Below the pieces are notes generated by a model. That model had not been told where the DNA came from. It made no database searches and saw nothing but the letters and a program-made list of their open reading frames with translations. Below, one piece after another: positions 43,221 through 52,548 of a stretch of 64,000 bases of DNA. How positions within the stretch are numbered: the first letter of the stretch is position 1; every line of letters starts with the position of its first letter. The position numbers and the translations under genes are program-made. Origin of the DNA: MedAcidi-G1 sp000817085 (GTDB taxonomy: Bacteria > Actinomycetota > Acidimicrobiia > Acidimicrobiales > MedAcidi-G1); assembly GCA_045568635.1 (NCBI GenBank), contig JBJLAO010000001.1:248001-312000 (forward strand). Direction: 5' to 3'.

Positions 43221-44921
43221 GTGACTGCTCAGTTTATTTACACCATGCAAAAGGTAGGTCGTTTTTACCCTCCTGATAGAGAGGTTCTAAAAGACATCTC
43301 TCTTTCTTTTTTTCCAGGAGCAAAAATCGGGGTTCTGGGAAATAACGGTTCTGGGAAATCCTCTTTATTATCAATAATGGCTGGGCAGGATCTGGATCAT
43401 GATGGTGAAGCAAGACTAACTGACGGCTTTACTGTAGGGCTTCTCGAACAGGAGCCTGTTTTAAATCTTGAAAAGAATGTCTTGGAAAATGTAATGGAGG
43501 GAGTCGGAGAGGTAGCTTCTCTCTTGTCTCGCTATGACGATATTCTTTCTAGTTGGTCGGACCCGGAAGCGGACTTTGAAAAGTTGGGTGAACAGCAAGC
43601 GGAAGTTGAACGCCTTATTGAGTCTGCAGGTGCTTGGGATCTTCAAAGGAATATAGAAATAGCCATGGATGCACTTCGTCTTCCCGACGGTGAGTCAGAT
43701 GTGAACGTATTGTCGGGAGGAGAACGTCGTCGTGTCGCTTTATGCAAACTGCTTCTTTCCAAACCTGACTTACTTCTTTTAGATGAACCGACAAATCATT
43801 TGGATGCCGAATCGGTTTCTTGGCTTGAAAGAACTCTTCAGGACTATTCTGGGACCGTTGTTGCAGTAACGCACGATAGGTATTTCCTTGACAATGTCGC
43901 TGGTTGGATTCTGGAGCTTGATCGCGGAAGAGGAATTCCTTATGAAGGAAACTACTCAGGTTGGCTGGACCAAAAGAGTGCGAGGCTTGAAGCTGAAGAA
44001 AAATCTGACTCTTCAAGGAAACGTACTCTTGAAAGAGAACTGGAATGGATTCGCATGGCTCCAAAGGCGCGCCAAGCGAAAGGGAAAGCGCGACTAGCCT
44101 CCTACGATAAATTAATAGCTGAGGCAAACGAAGAAGAGAAACGCGACGCCGAACTTCAAATACAGATCCCAGCTAATTCACGTCTAGGGGATCAAGTAAT
44201 TGAAGTTGAAAATCTTAATAAAGGTTTTGAAGATCGTTTACTAATTGAAGATCTCTCTTTCACTCTTCCCCCCGCTGGGATCGTGGGAATAGTCGGAGGA
44301 AATGGAGCAGGCAAGACGACCTTGTTCAAAATGTTAGTGGCAGCCTTTCAAAACTCAGAATTTCACGAGGATCTCCCAGATTCTGGTGTGATAAAAATCG
44401 GCTCAACTGTTGAACTTGGGTATGTGGACCAATCTAGGGATTCTCTGGATCCAGACCGAACCGTTTACCAAGAAATAACTGGAGACAAGGAATTTATTTC
44501 AGTTGGTAACCGTGAAGTTAACGGAAGGGCTTACGTGGCATCTTTCAATTTTCGAGGATCAGATCAGCAGAAAAATGTGGGAGATCTCTCTGGGGGCGAA
44601 AGAAACCGTGTCCACTTGGCGAAAGTCTTGAAAACCGGAAGCAACGTTTTGCTTCTCGATGAGCCAACAAACGACCTTGATGTCGATACTTTAAGAGCTC
44701 TTGAATCAGGTCTTGAAGCTTTTCCTGGCTGTGCAGTCATTATTAGCCACGACCGCTGGTTTCTGGACAGAGTAGCTACCCATGTACTCGCATTTGAAGG
44801 AAACTCTTATGTCCGCTGGTTTGAAGGAAATTTCAGCGAATATGAAGAAATAAAAAAGAAAGAGTCAGGCGGGGAAAACGTCCCTACTAGGGTTCAGTAC
44901 AAGCCTCTATCACGCGACTAA
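43221..44921 (+). CDS. ettA: energy-dependent translational throttle protein EttA (ABC-F)
   Basis: A cytosolic ABC-F ATPase binds the ribosomal E site and gates the first peptide bond according to ADP/ATP. Two ABC domains are visible: Walker A GNNGSGKSSLL and GGNGAGKTTLF, signatures LSGGERRRVAL and LSGGERNRVHL. A linker/arm lies between them. The N-terminus TAQFIYTMQKVGR matches EttA, supporting the GTG start even though no ribosome site is visible. TATCAT eight bases upstream of GTG could be a leaderless promoter box. The stop overlaps the convergent cysC stop by four bases. Confidence 0.95.
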   Translation: MTAQFIYTMQKVGRFYPPDREVLKDISLSFFPGAKIGVLGNNGSGKSSLLSIMAGQDLDHDGEARLTDGFTVGLLEQEPVLNLEKNVLENVMEGVGEVASLLSRYDDILSSWSDPEADFEKLGEQQAEVERLIESAGAWDLQRNIEIAMDALRLPDGESDVNVLSGGERRRVALCKLLLSKPDLLLLDEPTNHLDAESVSWLERTLQDYSGTVVAVTHDRYFLDNVAGWILELDRGRGIPYEGNYSGWLDQKSARLEAEEKSDSSRKRTLERELEWIRMAPKARQAKGKARLASYDKLIAEANEEEKRDAELQIQIPANSRLGDQVIEVENLNKGFEDRLLIEDLSFTLPPAGIVGIVGGNGAGKTTLFKMLVAAFQNSEFHEDLPDSGVIKIGSTVELGYVDQSRDSLDPDRTVYQEITGDKEFISVGNREVNGRAYVASFNFRGSDQQKNVGDLSGGERNRVHLAKVLKTGSNVLLLDEPTNDLDVDTLRALESGLEAFPGCAVIISHDRWFLDRVATHVLAFEGNSYVRWFEGNFSEYEEIKKKESGGENVPTRVQYKPLSRD

Positions 44922-45535
44922 ACGGACATTTCTAAAAGTTGCAATACGAGTTTGGCTCCATCTTCTGGTAATCCATTCTCAGGAGTCAAAATCAAATCTG
45001 GATCATTAGGCATTTCATAAGGGTCATCTATTCCTGTAAAGCCTTTAATTTCTCCTGATCTAGCTTTTTTATATAACCCTTTTGGATCACGCTCTTCACA
45101 TACTTCAATTGGAGTATCAACGAAAACTTCAAAAAATCTTAAACCAAATTGATCATGTATTTCTCGGGCGTTTTCACGGTCTTCTCGGTATGGACTTATC
45201 AACGGGACCAGTGCTACAAGGCCTGCATCAGCAAACAAACGAGCTACTTCAGCGACTCTTCGAACATTTTCATGACGGTCTTTAGCGCTAAAATTTAAAT
45301 CTTCGTTAAGTCCTAATCTCAAATTGTCGCCATCGAGCAGATAAGAAGGGCGCCCGGAAGTGACTATCAACTTTTCAGTTGCGGAAGCTATAGAAGATTT
45401 TCCTGACCCTGAAAGACCCGTAAACCATATTGTTGCCCCTGTATATCCAAGAGATGCATGACGTTCTTTTCTACTCAAATTATTAGAATGCCATGTGAGA
45501 TTAGAACCTATTTTTGACACGTCAACCTGAACCAA
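44918..45535 (-). CDS. cysC: adenylylsulfate kinase
   Basis: CysC phosphorylates APS to PAPS. The P-loop is WFTGLSGSGKSSIA; LLDGDNLRLGLN, FVDTPIEVCEERDPKGLYK and GFTGIDDPYE are family blocks. The 205 residues are normal length. It is the last gene of cysD-cysN-cysC, and its start overlaps the cysN end by fourteen bases. Many actinobacteria fuse CysN and CysC; here they are separate. Confidence 0.96.
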   Translation of the reverse strand: MVQVDVSKIGSNLTWHSNNLSRKERHASLGYTGATIWFTGLSGSGKSSIASATEKLIVTSGRPSYLLDGDNLRLGLNEDLNFSAKDRHENVRRVAEVARLFADAGLVALVPLISPYREDRENAREIHDQFGLRFFEVFVDTPIEVCEERDPKGLYKKARSGEIKGFTGIDDPYEMPNDPDLILTPENGLPEDGAKLVLQLLEMSV

Positions 45536-46775
45536 CGATTATGCCAGCTGCAACGGTGGCATTTGTTACCTCATCCATCAGTATGAAAGATCCTGTGTTT
45601 CGATTTCTTCTGTAATCATCAAAAAATAAAGGTTGCGTACTTCTCAATGACACTCTTCCTATTTCATTTAGTTTTAGTGATTCTGGCTTCTCGTCACGGT
45701 GGAGGGTGTTGACATCAATTCTGTATTGAATTTCACTCACCATTACACGACTTGATCTAGTCGTGTGTTTCAAAGCTAATTTCATTCGGGGAGTTAGTTC
45801 AGTTGATTCTGACATCCAGCAAACCATCGCTTGCAAATCCTGACTCACAGTGGGTTGATTATTTGGACGGCAGATCATGTCCCCACGCGAAATGTCTATT
45901 TCGCTCGTGAGTCTCATTGTTACTGACATAGGCCCAAAGGCTTCAGATATAGGTCCGTCATAAGAATCGATTGAAGCCACTGTCGAAGTAAAACCGCTTG
46001 GCAGTACCACTACCTCATCGCCAGGCTTAAATACACCTCCGGTTATCATTCCTGCGTATCCGCGGTAGTCGTGGTGTTCTTCGTTTTGAGGACGAATTAC
46101 GTACTGAACTGGGAAACGAGCATCTATGTGGTTACGGTCACTCGCTATATAAACCTCTTCAAGATGATGCAATAAGGAAGACCCCTCGTACCAAGGCATT
46201 TTGGCTGATCGTTCTACTACATTGTCGCCATGTAGTGCTGATATTGGGATAAAGGAAAGGTCTGGAATATCAAGTTTCATAGCAAAATTTCTGAACTCTT
46301 CCTTGACAGAGTTGAATGCTTTTTCGTCGTAATCAATTAAATCCATCTTGTTGACACATACAACAAGGTGCGGAATACGTAACAAAGAAGCTAAAAATGC
46401 ATGCCGACGTGACTGTTCGACGACTCCATGTCGAGCGTCTACAAGAACTAAGACTAAATCTGCAGTTGAGGCTCCAGTAACCATATTACGTGTGTACTGG
46501 ATGTGTCCTGGGGTGTCCGCAATAATGAATTTCCTTTTAGGCGTTGCGAAGTAGCGGTATGCAACATCAATAGTTATACCTTGTTCGCGTTCGGCGCGGA
46601 GACCATCGGTTAAAAGAGCAAGATTAGTGTGTTCATTCCCCATCTGTTTCGAAGCCGCTTCTACAGATTCAAGCTGATCTTGAAAAATTGATTTGGTATC
46701 GTACAAAAGTCTTCCAATAAGTGTTGACTTCCCATCATCAACACTCCCTGCTGTAGCAAACCGAAGAAATTCCAT
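45522..46775 (-). CDS. cysN: sulfate adenylyltransferase subunit 1 (GTPase)
   Basis: CysN couples GTP hydrolysis to APS formation by CysD. GTPase motifs are GSVDDGKSTLIGRLLYD (G1), DTPGHIQYTRNM (G3) and CVNKMDLI (G4). An EF-Tu-like barrel region follows (about 230-417). The start ATG shares its first base with the cysD stop (TAATG), so they are coupled. No kinase domain is fused. Confidence 0.96.
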   Translation of the reverse strand: MEFLRFATAGSVDDGKSTLIGRLLYDTKSIFQDQLESVEAASKQMGNEHTNLALLTDGLRAEREQGITIDVAYRYFATPKRKFIIADTPGHIQYTRNMVTGASTADLVLVLVDARHGVVEQSRRHAFLASLLRIPHLVVCVNKMDLIDYDEKAFNSVKEEFRNFAMKLDIPDLSFIPISALHGDNVVERSAKMPWYEGSSLLHHLEEVYIASDRNHIDARFPVQYVIRPQNEEHHDYRGYAGMITGGVFKPGDEVVVLPSGFTSTVASIDSYDGPISEAFGPMSVTMRLTSEIDISRGDMICRPNNQPTVSQDLQAMVCWMSESTELTPRMKLALKHTTRSSRVMVSEIQYRIDVNTLHRDEKPESLKLNEIGRVSLRSTQPLFFDDYRRNRNTGSFILMDEVTNATVAAGIIVGSG

Positions 46776-47689
46776 TAGAAGTAACCTTCTTTTTTACGGT
46801 CTTCCATGGCTGCTTCTGAAACACGATCGTCAGCTCGAGTAGCACCTCGTTCCGTTATACGAGTTGAAGAAATCTCTTCTATTATTTGTTTCAAATTTTC
46901 TGCTTCAGACTCCACCGCCCCCGTACAACTCATATCCCCTACCGTGCGGTAGCGAATTTTTCGCGTCATAAGTTCTTCGTCATCTGAACGAGTCACAAAA
47001 TCTGAATCTGCTAATAACATCCCGTCACGTCGGAAAACTTCTCTTTCATGAGCGAAATAAACACTAGGTATTTCTATAGCTTCTCGTTCGATATATTGCC
47101 ATACGTCTAGCTCAGTCCAATTAGAAATTGGAAAAACTCGAATATGTTCGCCTTGTCTTATTCTCCCATTGTAAAGATTCCATAGTTCTGGTCTTTGGTT
47201 TTTAGGGTCCCATTGCCCGAATTCGTCTCGGAATGAGTAAAAACGTTCTTTAGCTCGTGCCTTTTCTTCATCTCTTCGCGCTCCCCCGAATAATGCATCA
47301 AACTTGTTTTCTTCAATCGAATCCAACAAAGTAGTTGTTTGTAATCGGTTTCGACTTGCCCTCGGTCCCTTCTCTTCTGAAACTCGACCATCGTCGATAG
47401 ATTTTTGCACCGAAGCCACTACTAGTCTTGCTTCTAATTCTTTTATCCGTTGATCGCGATATTCAATCACTTCAGGAAAGTTGTGTCCTGTATCAATATG
47501 CAAAACTGGGAAAGGCAATCTGGCCGGCCAAAATGCTTTGGTGGCAAGATGAAGCATCAATATTGAGTCTTTTCCTCCCGAAAACATCAAACATGGACGT
47601 TCGAATTCTGAAGCCACTTCACGGAAGATGTGTATGGCCTCTGATTCTAATTGATCTAGATGGTTTAGTTCGTATGTGGTGATACTCAT
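46775..47689 (-). CDS. cysD: sulfate adenylyltransferase subunit 2
   Basis: CysD forms APS from ATP and sulfate. The PP-loop is MFSGGKDSILMLHL; FGGARRDEEKARAKERFYSF and FPISNWTELDVWQYI are family blocks. At 304 residues it matches the family. A GGGAAG ribosome site lies just upstream. It is first in the cysDNC operon, divergent from cysQ by 69 bases. No PAPS reductase (cysH) or sulfite reductase is in the window. Confidence 0.97.
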   Translation of the reverse strand: MSITTYELNHLDQLESEAIHIFREVASEFERPCLMFSGGKDSILMLHLATKAFWPARLPFPVLHIDTGHNFPEVIEYRDQRIKELEARLVVASVQKSIDDGRVSEEKGPRASRNRLQTTTLLDSIEENKFDALFGGARRDEEKARAKERFYSFRDEFGQWDPKNQRPELWNLYNGRIRQGEHIRVFPISNWTELDVWQYIEREAIEIPSVYFAHEREVFRRDGMLLADSDFVTRSDDEELMTRKIRYRTVGDMSCTGAVESEAENLKQIIEEISSTRITERGATRADDRVSEAAMEDRKKEGYF

Positions 47690-47758
47690 TTAATTTCTTC
47701 CCAGCAATACGCAATTTCTGCATCCCATGCTAACCCTGTCCTTCTAAGATGGTCACTC

Positions 47759-48520
47759 TTGAAGGCAAACAATGAAGATCACTATCTTGCAGAAGATTTA
47801 GCCACTCGTGCAGGACTTTTGCTAATCGAAGAGAGAAAGCTCTGTCAGGACTGTGACCCTGAAATTTTAAAACAAAAAGGAGACAAGAAGTCTCACAATT
47901 TTCTCATGGAGGAACTTGCATCATTGAGGCCAAAAGATGGTGTTCTTTCAGAAGAGGGGTTGGCAAACCCAGTCCATCCTGACCGTAGTGATGCAAACCG
48001 CGTGTGGATTGTAGATCCACTTGATGGGACCAGAGAGTTTGGTGAACCACGGCGTGACGATTGGGCTGTACACGTAGCCCTTGCTGTTGATGGCCTTCCT
48101 GTTGTTGGGGCAGTCTCTATTCCTGCCTTGGACTCAACTTTTTCAACTTGCAATGACTTTTTGGAGCCAAGTTCGCCAAGTGAAGACAAAAAAATTCGAA
48201 TAGTGGTAAGTAGGTCACGACCGCCTATTGAAGCTTCCAGGGTTGCGGAAAAAATTGATGGAACATTGATTGAAATGGGTTCTGCAGGAGCAAAATCAAT
48301 GGCTGTTGTGAGAGGGCTAGCTGACGTGTACATCCATTCTGGCGGTCAGTATGAGTGGGACAACTGTGCTCCAGCTGCCGTCGCTTTCGCCGCCGGATTA
48401 CATGTATCGCGCCTTGACGGTTCTCCTTTGACCTACAACAATCCGGACCCCTGGTTGCCAGACCTTTTAATTTGTAATCCGTTTTTAGCTTTACCCGTTT
48501 TAGAAATTTTGAATAGTTAA
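47759..48520 (+). CDS. cysQ: 3'(2'),5'-bisphosphate nucleotidase CysQ
   Basis: CysQ degrades PAP or PAPS, preventing build-up from sulfate assimilation. The inositol-monophosphatase fold shows the metal site VWIVDPLDGTREFGEP, an upstream acidic site LSEEGLANP and the C-terminal EWDNCAPAAVAFAAGLHV. The start is TTG, and an in-frame ATG is not near the N-terminus. Divergence from cysDNC supports a shared sulfur role. Confidence 0.92.
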   Translation: MKANNEDHYLAEDLATRAGLLLIEERKLCQDCDPEILKQKGDKKSHNFLMEELASLRPKDGVLSEEGLANPVHPDRSDANRVWIVDPLDGTREFGEPRRDDWAVHVALAVDGLPVVGAVSIPALDSTFSTCNDFLEPSSPSEDKKIRIVVSRSRPPIEASRVAEKIDGTLIEMGSAGAKSMAVVRGLADVYIHSGGQYEWDNCAPAAVAFAAGLHVSRLDGSPLTYNNPDPWLPDLLICNPFLALPVLEILNS

Positions 48521-48524
48521 CATC

Positions 48525-49184
48525 ATGCGCTTAGTTTTTGCTCGTTGCACCGTTGACTACGAAGGTCGTCTTACCGCTCATCTTCCTGAAGCCACAAGAC
48601 TAATCATGGTCAAATCCGATGGGTGTGTAGCTATTCATGCTGATGGTGGTGCTTATAAGCCATTGAATTGGATGAACGCACCGAACAAGCTCGTTGAAGA
48701 AGATGACATTTGGAGGGTTTCTAATCCGAAAGGTGAGATGCTTATCATTACTCTGCACGAAATCTTTAGCGATTTATCGCATGAAATGGGAATCGATCCT
48801 GGTCTACAAAAAGACGGCGTTGAAGCCCATCTTCAGGAACTTTTGGCAGATGACCCGTCTTTTTTACTTGAAGGGCTTGAGTTGATCAAACGCGAATACC
48901 CGACTGATTTAGGGCCTGTTGATCTTTTATGCAGAACCTCTAAAGGTGAAACGATTGCCGTTGAAATAAAACGAAGAGGTGAAATTGATGGCGTAGAACA
49001 ATTAACAAGGTATTTAGATTATTTGAATCGCGATCCACTTATAAAACCTGTTCGAGGTGTTTTTGCAGCCCAAGAAATCCGTCCACAAGCAAAAGTTTTA
49101 GCTGAAGATAGAGGAATTCAGTGCGTAGTCATCGACTACGACGAGATCCGTGGTATCGAATCTAACCGTTTGCGTCTTTTCTGA
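48525..49184 (+). CDS. nucS: mismatch-specific endonuclease NucS
   Basis: NucS cuts both strands at mismatches and replaces MutS/MutL in most actinobacteria. The N-terminal DNA-binding/dimer domain begins RLVFARCTVDYEGRLTAHLP. The RecB-like nuclease domain shows Asp133 in LGPVDLL and Glu147/Lys149 in VEIKRRG, then QLTRYLDYL. The C-terminus ends LRLF, resembling the clamp-interaction tail in mycobacteria. It starts four bases after cysQ and its stop overlaps the next ATG (TGATG). Confidence 0.96.
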   Translation: MRLVFARCTVDYEGRLTAHLPEATRLIMVKSDGCVAIHADGGAYKPLNWMNAPNKLVEEDDIWRVSNPKGEMLIITLHEIFSDLSHEMGIDPGLQKDGVEAHLQELLADDPSFLLEGLELIKREYPTDLGPVDLLCRTSKGETIAVEIKRRGEIDGVEQLTRYLDYLNRDPLIKPVRGVFAAQEIRPQAKVLAEDRGIQCVVIDYDEIRGIESNRLRLF

Positions 49185-50392
49185 TGTTTTATGATGTTGT
49201 AATAGTTGGAGGTGGACCTGCTGGGTCATCTGCTGCTTGCAGTATGGCCAAAAGTGGCCTGTCGGTTCTTCTAATTGATAAATCTGAGTTCCCTCGTGAC
49301 AAGTGCTGCGGTGATGGTTTAACGACAATGGCTCTTAGGTTGAGTGAGGAACTTGGTTTGAATATTGAAAATTTGAAAAATCTTGAAGTTGTAAATGAAG
49401 CTGTGATCCATTTCCCATCAGGCAAAAGGGAGATTTTTCCTTTGCCAAAAAAAGGAATGTTCGCTGCGATCGTACCCAGAGCAGAATACGATCTGGCTCT
49501 TATCGATCTTGCTCGTGAGTTAATGGTTGACGTTCGTTTAGGACTTAAGTTCTCTTCGATCAATTTTGATGAAGAAAAAACTTTTCTGAATATTGAAGGT
49601 ATGGGAGAGGTGGAAACCTCTTTTGTGATAGCCGCTGACGGAGCATGGTCTCCTGTGCGCCGTTCACTCGATTTAGGCGAAGAACAGCCAAGAGGTGAAT
49701 GGCTTGCTTTCCGTCAATATATTTCAGGGGTTTCATCTGGTAGTAATGATTTGCATGTTTGGTTCGAAAAAGATCTTCTTCCGGGCTATGCATGGAGTTT
49801 TCCGCTTCCAAACGGAAAAGCAAATGTAGGTTTCGGCGTTTTAAAATCGCAGCATTCTTCCGCTTCAGAAACAGCTCAGTTGGCTCGTGAACTTTTTAAC
49901 AGAAAATCTATTTCAGAGACTCTTGGCAGCGATATCAAACTGGAGGGGCGTCAAACCGCTTGGCCTATTCCCGCCAGGATAAACAGCCAACAACTGACCA
50001 ACAGATCAGTCATCTTTGTGGGTGATGCTGCAGCTTCTACAGATATTTTGACTGGCGAAGGGATTGGACAGGCACTTTTAACTGGGATTCTTGCCGGAGA
50101 GGCAATCAAGTCTGGAGGAAACCAAAAAACGGTAACTTCGTTGTACGAAAAATCTGTGAAGGGTCACTTACTGGCAGATCATCGTATGTCTGTTGCCCTC
50201 CAAAAGGTGCTCGCTCATCCTGCGGGAGCAGAAAATGCCCTTCGCCTAGCTTCTCTTAATCAGTGGTCACGACGAAATTTTGCGCGTTGGATGTTTGAGG
50301 ACTACCCAAGAGCCCTTTTATTTACCCCAAAAAGGTGGAAAAAGGGAGTTTTTGATTCTGAAGGTGCCTATAACCGTAAACTGGACCTATGA
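49184..50392 (+). CDS. geranylgeranyl reductase-family FAD-dependent oxidoreductase
   Basis: The FAD-binding Rossmann motif is DVVIVGGGPAGSSAACSMA (GGGPAGS at 9-15). CCGDGLTTMAL, VPRAEYDLALIDLA and the second FAD block FVGDAAASTDILTGEGIGQALLTG-like segment are also present. Such enzymes saturate isoprenoid chains of menaquinone, lipids or carotenoid precursors. MenJ in mycobacteria is one. The downstream overlapping PAP2 phosphatase fits prenyl diphosphate or polyprenyl lipid metabolism. The substrate is not determinable. Confidence 0.88.
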   Translation: MFYDVVIVGGGPAGSSAACSMAKSGLSVLLIDKSEFPRDKCCGDGLTTMALRLSEELGLNIENLKNLEVVNEAVIHFPSGKREIFPLPKKGMFAAIVPRAEYDLALIDLARELMVDVRLGLKFSSINFDEEKTFLNIEGMGEVETSFVIAADGAWSPVRRSLDLGEEQPRGEWLAFRQYISGVSSGSNDLHVWFEKDLLPGYAWSFPLPNGKANVGFGVLKSQHSSASETAQLARELFNRKSISETLGSDIKLEGRQTAWPIPARINSQQLTNRSVIFVGDAAASTDILTGEGIGQALLTGILAGEAIKSGGNQKTVTSLYEKSVKGHLLADHRMSVALQKVLAHPAGAENALRLASLNQWSRRNFARWMFEDYPRALLFTPKRWKKGVFDSEGAYNRKLDL

Positions 50393-50991
50393 GTATTGTT
50401 GAGGGAGGAGACCTGATTCCTTTTCCTGCTAGATCTGAATTCGAAGATACGAACGAAACTAATGTTCACCCTTTGGGTCCTGCTGTTGCTGCTTTTGATA
50501 AAAAAATTGACCTTGCTTGGGAACGTTTCCGCGGACAGCCAGTCCTTGATAAAACTTTCTATCTTGCAAGCGAACTGGCAGATTTCAGTGTTCTTTGGCA
50601 CATCATGGGACTGTCCAAAGGGCTCACTGGCGGGTCTGCTGAGCGTGAAGCCATTCGTTTATCTGCAGCCCTAATAGCCGAATCAGGCATTGTTAACGGA
50701 ATTTTGAAATCATTATTCAAGCGTGAAAGACCTAACCATGTTGAGGAAAGACCACACGGACTACGTCAACCGTTGACTTCTAGTTTTCCTTCAGGTCATG
50801 CTTCAGCTGCTTTTTTAGCTGCAACTCTTCTTTCAGAACGTTCTAAGTTCAAACCTCTTTGGTACGGGTTAGCTGGAATTGTTGCGACTTCTAGAATTCA
50901 TGTCAGGATTCATCATGCGAGTGATGTGATCGCCGGAGCACTTGTTGGACTTGGACTAAGTCGGATCGTTAAGAAGTTTTTCTCTCTTTAA
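50389..50991 (+). CDS. PAP2-family membrane phosphatase
   Basis: The three PAP2 motifs are present: KSLFKRERP (107-115), SSFPSGHASA (131-140) and SRIHVRIHHASD (168-179) with catalytic His175 and Asp179. About four hydrophobic helices surround them. Likely substrates are prenyl or undecaprenyl diphosphates or phosphatidic acid. It overlaps the reductase gene by four bases. This operon end (nucS-reductase-PAP2) lies nine bases from a convergent gene. Confidence 0.9.
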   Translation: MSIVEGGDLIPFPARSEFEDTNETNVHPLGPAVAAFDKKIDLAWERFRGQPVLDKTFYLASELADFSVLWHIMGLSKGLTGGSAEREAIRLSAALIAESGIVNGILKSLFKRERPNHVEERPHGLRQPLTSSFPSGHASAAFLAATLLSERSKFKPLWYGLAGIVATSRIHVRIHHASDVIAGALVGLGLSRIVKKFFSL

Positions 50992-51000
50992 AAATTTAAT

Positions 51001-51192
51001 TTAATTTTGGGAGATTGTATCTATTTGATTTTCACCAGAGTCAAGCACTAGCCGAAGATCAAGAAGCAGGTCTGCGACCTCTGAAGCAGCAATGACCTGA
51101 CGGCTTTTAGTGTCGCCTAGCCCACGGTCAATAATTGCCCTGATCTCATCAATCATTTCTTCCGTACTGCTGCTCTCTAGTGTTTCTGTCAT
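51001..51192 (-). CDS. 63-residue acidic helical protein
   Basis: A small soluble protein is predicted to be two helices (EEMIDEIRAIIDRG and SEVADLLLDLRLVLD) with no cysteines. The ATG is preceded by AAGGA with a six-base gap, which supports real translation. I recognise no family. It stands alone between the PAP2 gene and the F420-type oxidoreductase. Confidence 0.65.
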   Translation of the reverse strand: MTETLESSSTEEMIDEIRAIIDRGLGDTKSRQVIAASEVADLLLDLRLVLDSGENQIDTISQN

Positions 51193-51286
51193 TTGATTTC
51201 CTTTGCGACCAATTCACTTACTTTAACTATTTTTCAACTTAACTTACGTTTCATACCTTACGCTGCATGTTAGACATAAGTCACCA

Positions 51287-52264
51287 TCATTTATTAATTG
51301 GAGCCAAATCTCTCACGGACTTTCTTATGTCATCACCTGTTAAAGGCATTATTGCAAGGGCTGGACAGGTAACTCCAGCTGCGACATAGCGTTGAATGTG
51401 GTCTCGACATTGCTCCGGGGTTCCATTTACTATCAATTCATCAACCAGATCGTCAGGTATTTTTTCTAAAGCGCCTTTACGGTCACCTGAATCCCATTGC
51501 TCCCAATGCTCTGACAGCATCTCTTCTCTGCCTAGCCATTTATGAAAAGCTTTGTATACGGGCACATTTAAATAAGCTGCCATGGCAAATTTGCCACCCG
51601 CTAAAACCAAGTCTTTTTCGTCGCTTGGACAAACAAATATTCTGGCAACTATCTCTTTATCCGGTCCTTCGTTATTAACAATGCCTGCCACACGTTCAAC
51701 ATCGCTCGCAGAAAGCCAGTTTATTATTGCGCCATCAGCTTCTCTGCCAGCTAAGCGAAGCATTCCTTCTCTTAGCGCCGCTAGTAGTATCGGGGGTTGG
51801 TTTTCAGGCACTCTTGCTAAACGAAAACCTGAAATATTAAAAGTTTCAAATTCTTCTGAAATCTTCTCGCCCGTAAGTGCTTTTCGGAGAAAACGAATCG
51901 TGTCTCTAACTTTTAAGTATGGGTCCTCAAAAGGAATCCCGTTCCAGCGTTCAACTATCACGTCAGAAGAAGTTCCTATTCCAAGAACAAAATTATTCGG
52001 TGCGGCACAGGCCATTGCAGCGGCGCTTTGTGCCAGAAGCGCAGGCCCTCTCGTGAAGGCTGGCAAAATAGCTGTTCCTAGTCTTAATTCCGGTGCCCAT
52101 GCTGCTGCAAGAGCCAAAGGTGTCAAACCGTCCATTTCGTTAGCTTCTGAGGACCAGACGTCCGTATAGCCAAGCTCAACCAGCTCTCGGAAAACCTCTT
52201 TGTGATCACTTAAGCGATCTGGTAGCGGAACTGACATCCCGTAACGCGATTTATGTTTAATCAT
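51287..52264 (-). CDS. LLM-class (luciferase-like) F420/FMN-dependent oxidoreductase
   Basis: The TIM-barrel bacterial luciferase family is indicated by DVWSSEANEMDGLTPLALAA, LRLGTAILPAFTRGPALLAQ and VLGIGTSSDVIVERWNGI. These segments resemble actinobacterial F420-dependent enzymes. The final segment GTPEQCRDHIQRYVAAGV also fits. The 325 residues are normal for the family. Substrate and choice of F420 over FMN cannot be settled here. Confidence 0.88.
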   Translation of the reverse strand: MIKHKSRYGMSVPLPDRLSDHKEVFRELVELGYTDVWSSEANEMDGLTPLALAAAWAPELRLGTAILPAFTRGPALLAQSAAAMACAAPNNFVLGIGTSSDVIVERWNGIPFEDPYLKVRDTIRFLRKALTGEKISEEFETFNISGFRLARVPENQPPILLAALREGMLRLAGREADGAIINWLSASDVERVAGIVNNEGPDKEIVARIFVCPSDEKDLVLAGGKFAMAAYLNVPVYKAFHKWLGREEMLSEHWEQWDSGDRKGALEKIPDDLVDELIVNGTPEQCRDHIQRYVAAGVTCPALAIMPLTGDDIRKSVRDLAPINK

Positions 52265-52326
52265 TCTCAGGCCTTAGTTTCAATAGGTTTAAAAGACTGT
52301 CACACCTCACTGAAACAATTAATAAT

Positions 52327-52506
52327 ATGAATGAACAACTTTGTCTAATAAAAGAGCTACCCATTCAAATTTTTTCCAATATCGATAATCATTTGGAGTA
52401 TTCAGCACTCGACGATGAAACTCGTGAGAGAAACTTGAAAGGTATCGCAGAGGCTCGTAGGTTGCTTGCCGAAAAACGTAAATCTGCTGCTCTTTTAGCT
52501 GCTTGA
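52327..52506 (+). CDS. 59-residue hypothetical protein
   Basis: An ATG-started ORF of 60 codons including the stop. It has a hydrophobic/aromatic head (ELPIQIFSNIDNHLEYSAL) and a basic helical tail (RRLLAEKRKSAALLAA). There is no clear ribosome site. It lies between divergent and convergent neighbours and would otherwise leave about 280 bases empty. No family was recognised; it may be a small regulatory protein or spurious. Confidence 0.5.
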   Translation: MNEQLCLIKELPIQIFSNIDNHLEYSALDDETRERNLKGIAEARRLLAEKRKSAALLAA

Positions 52507-52548
52507 TTTATCAAATCAGTGGGACGGAATTAGGTGTCTTTGATCAAA

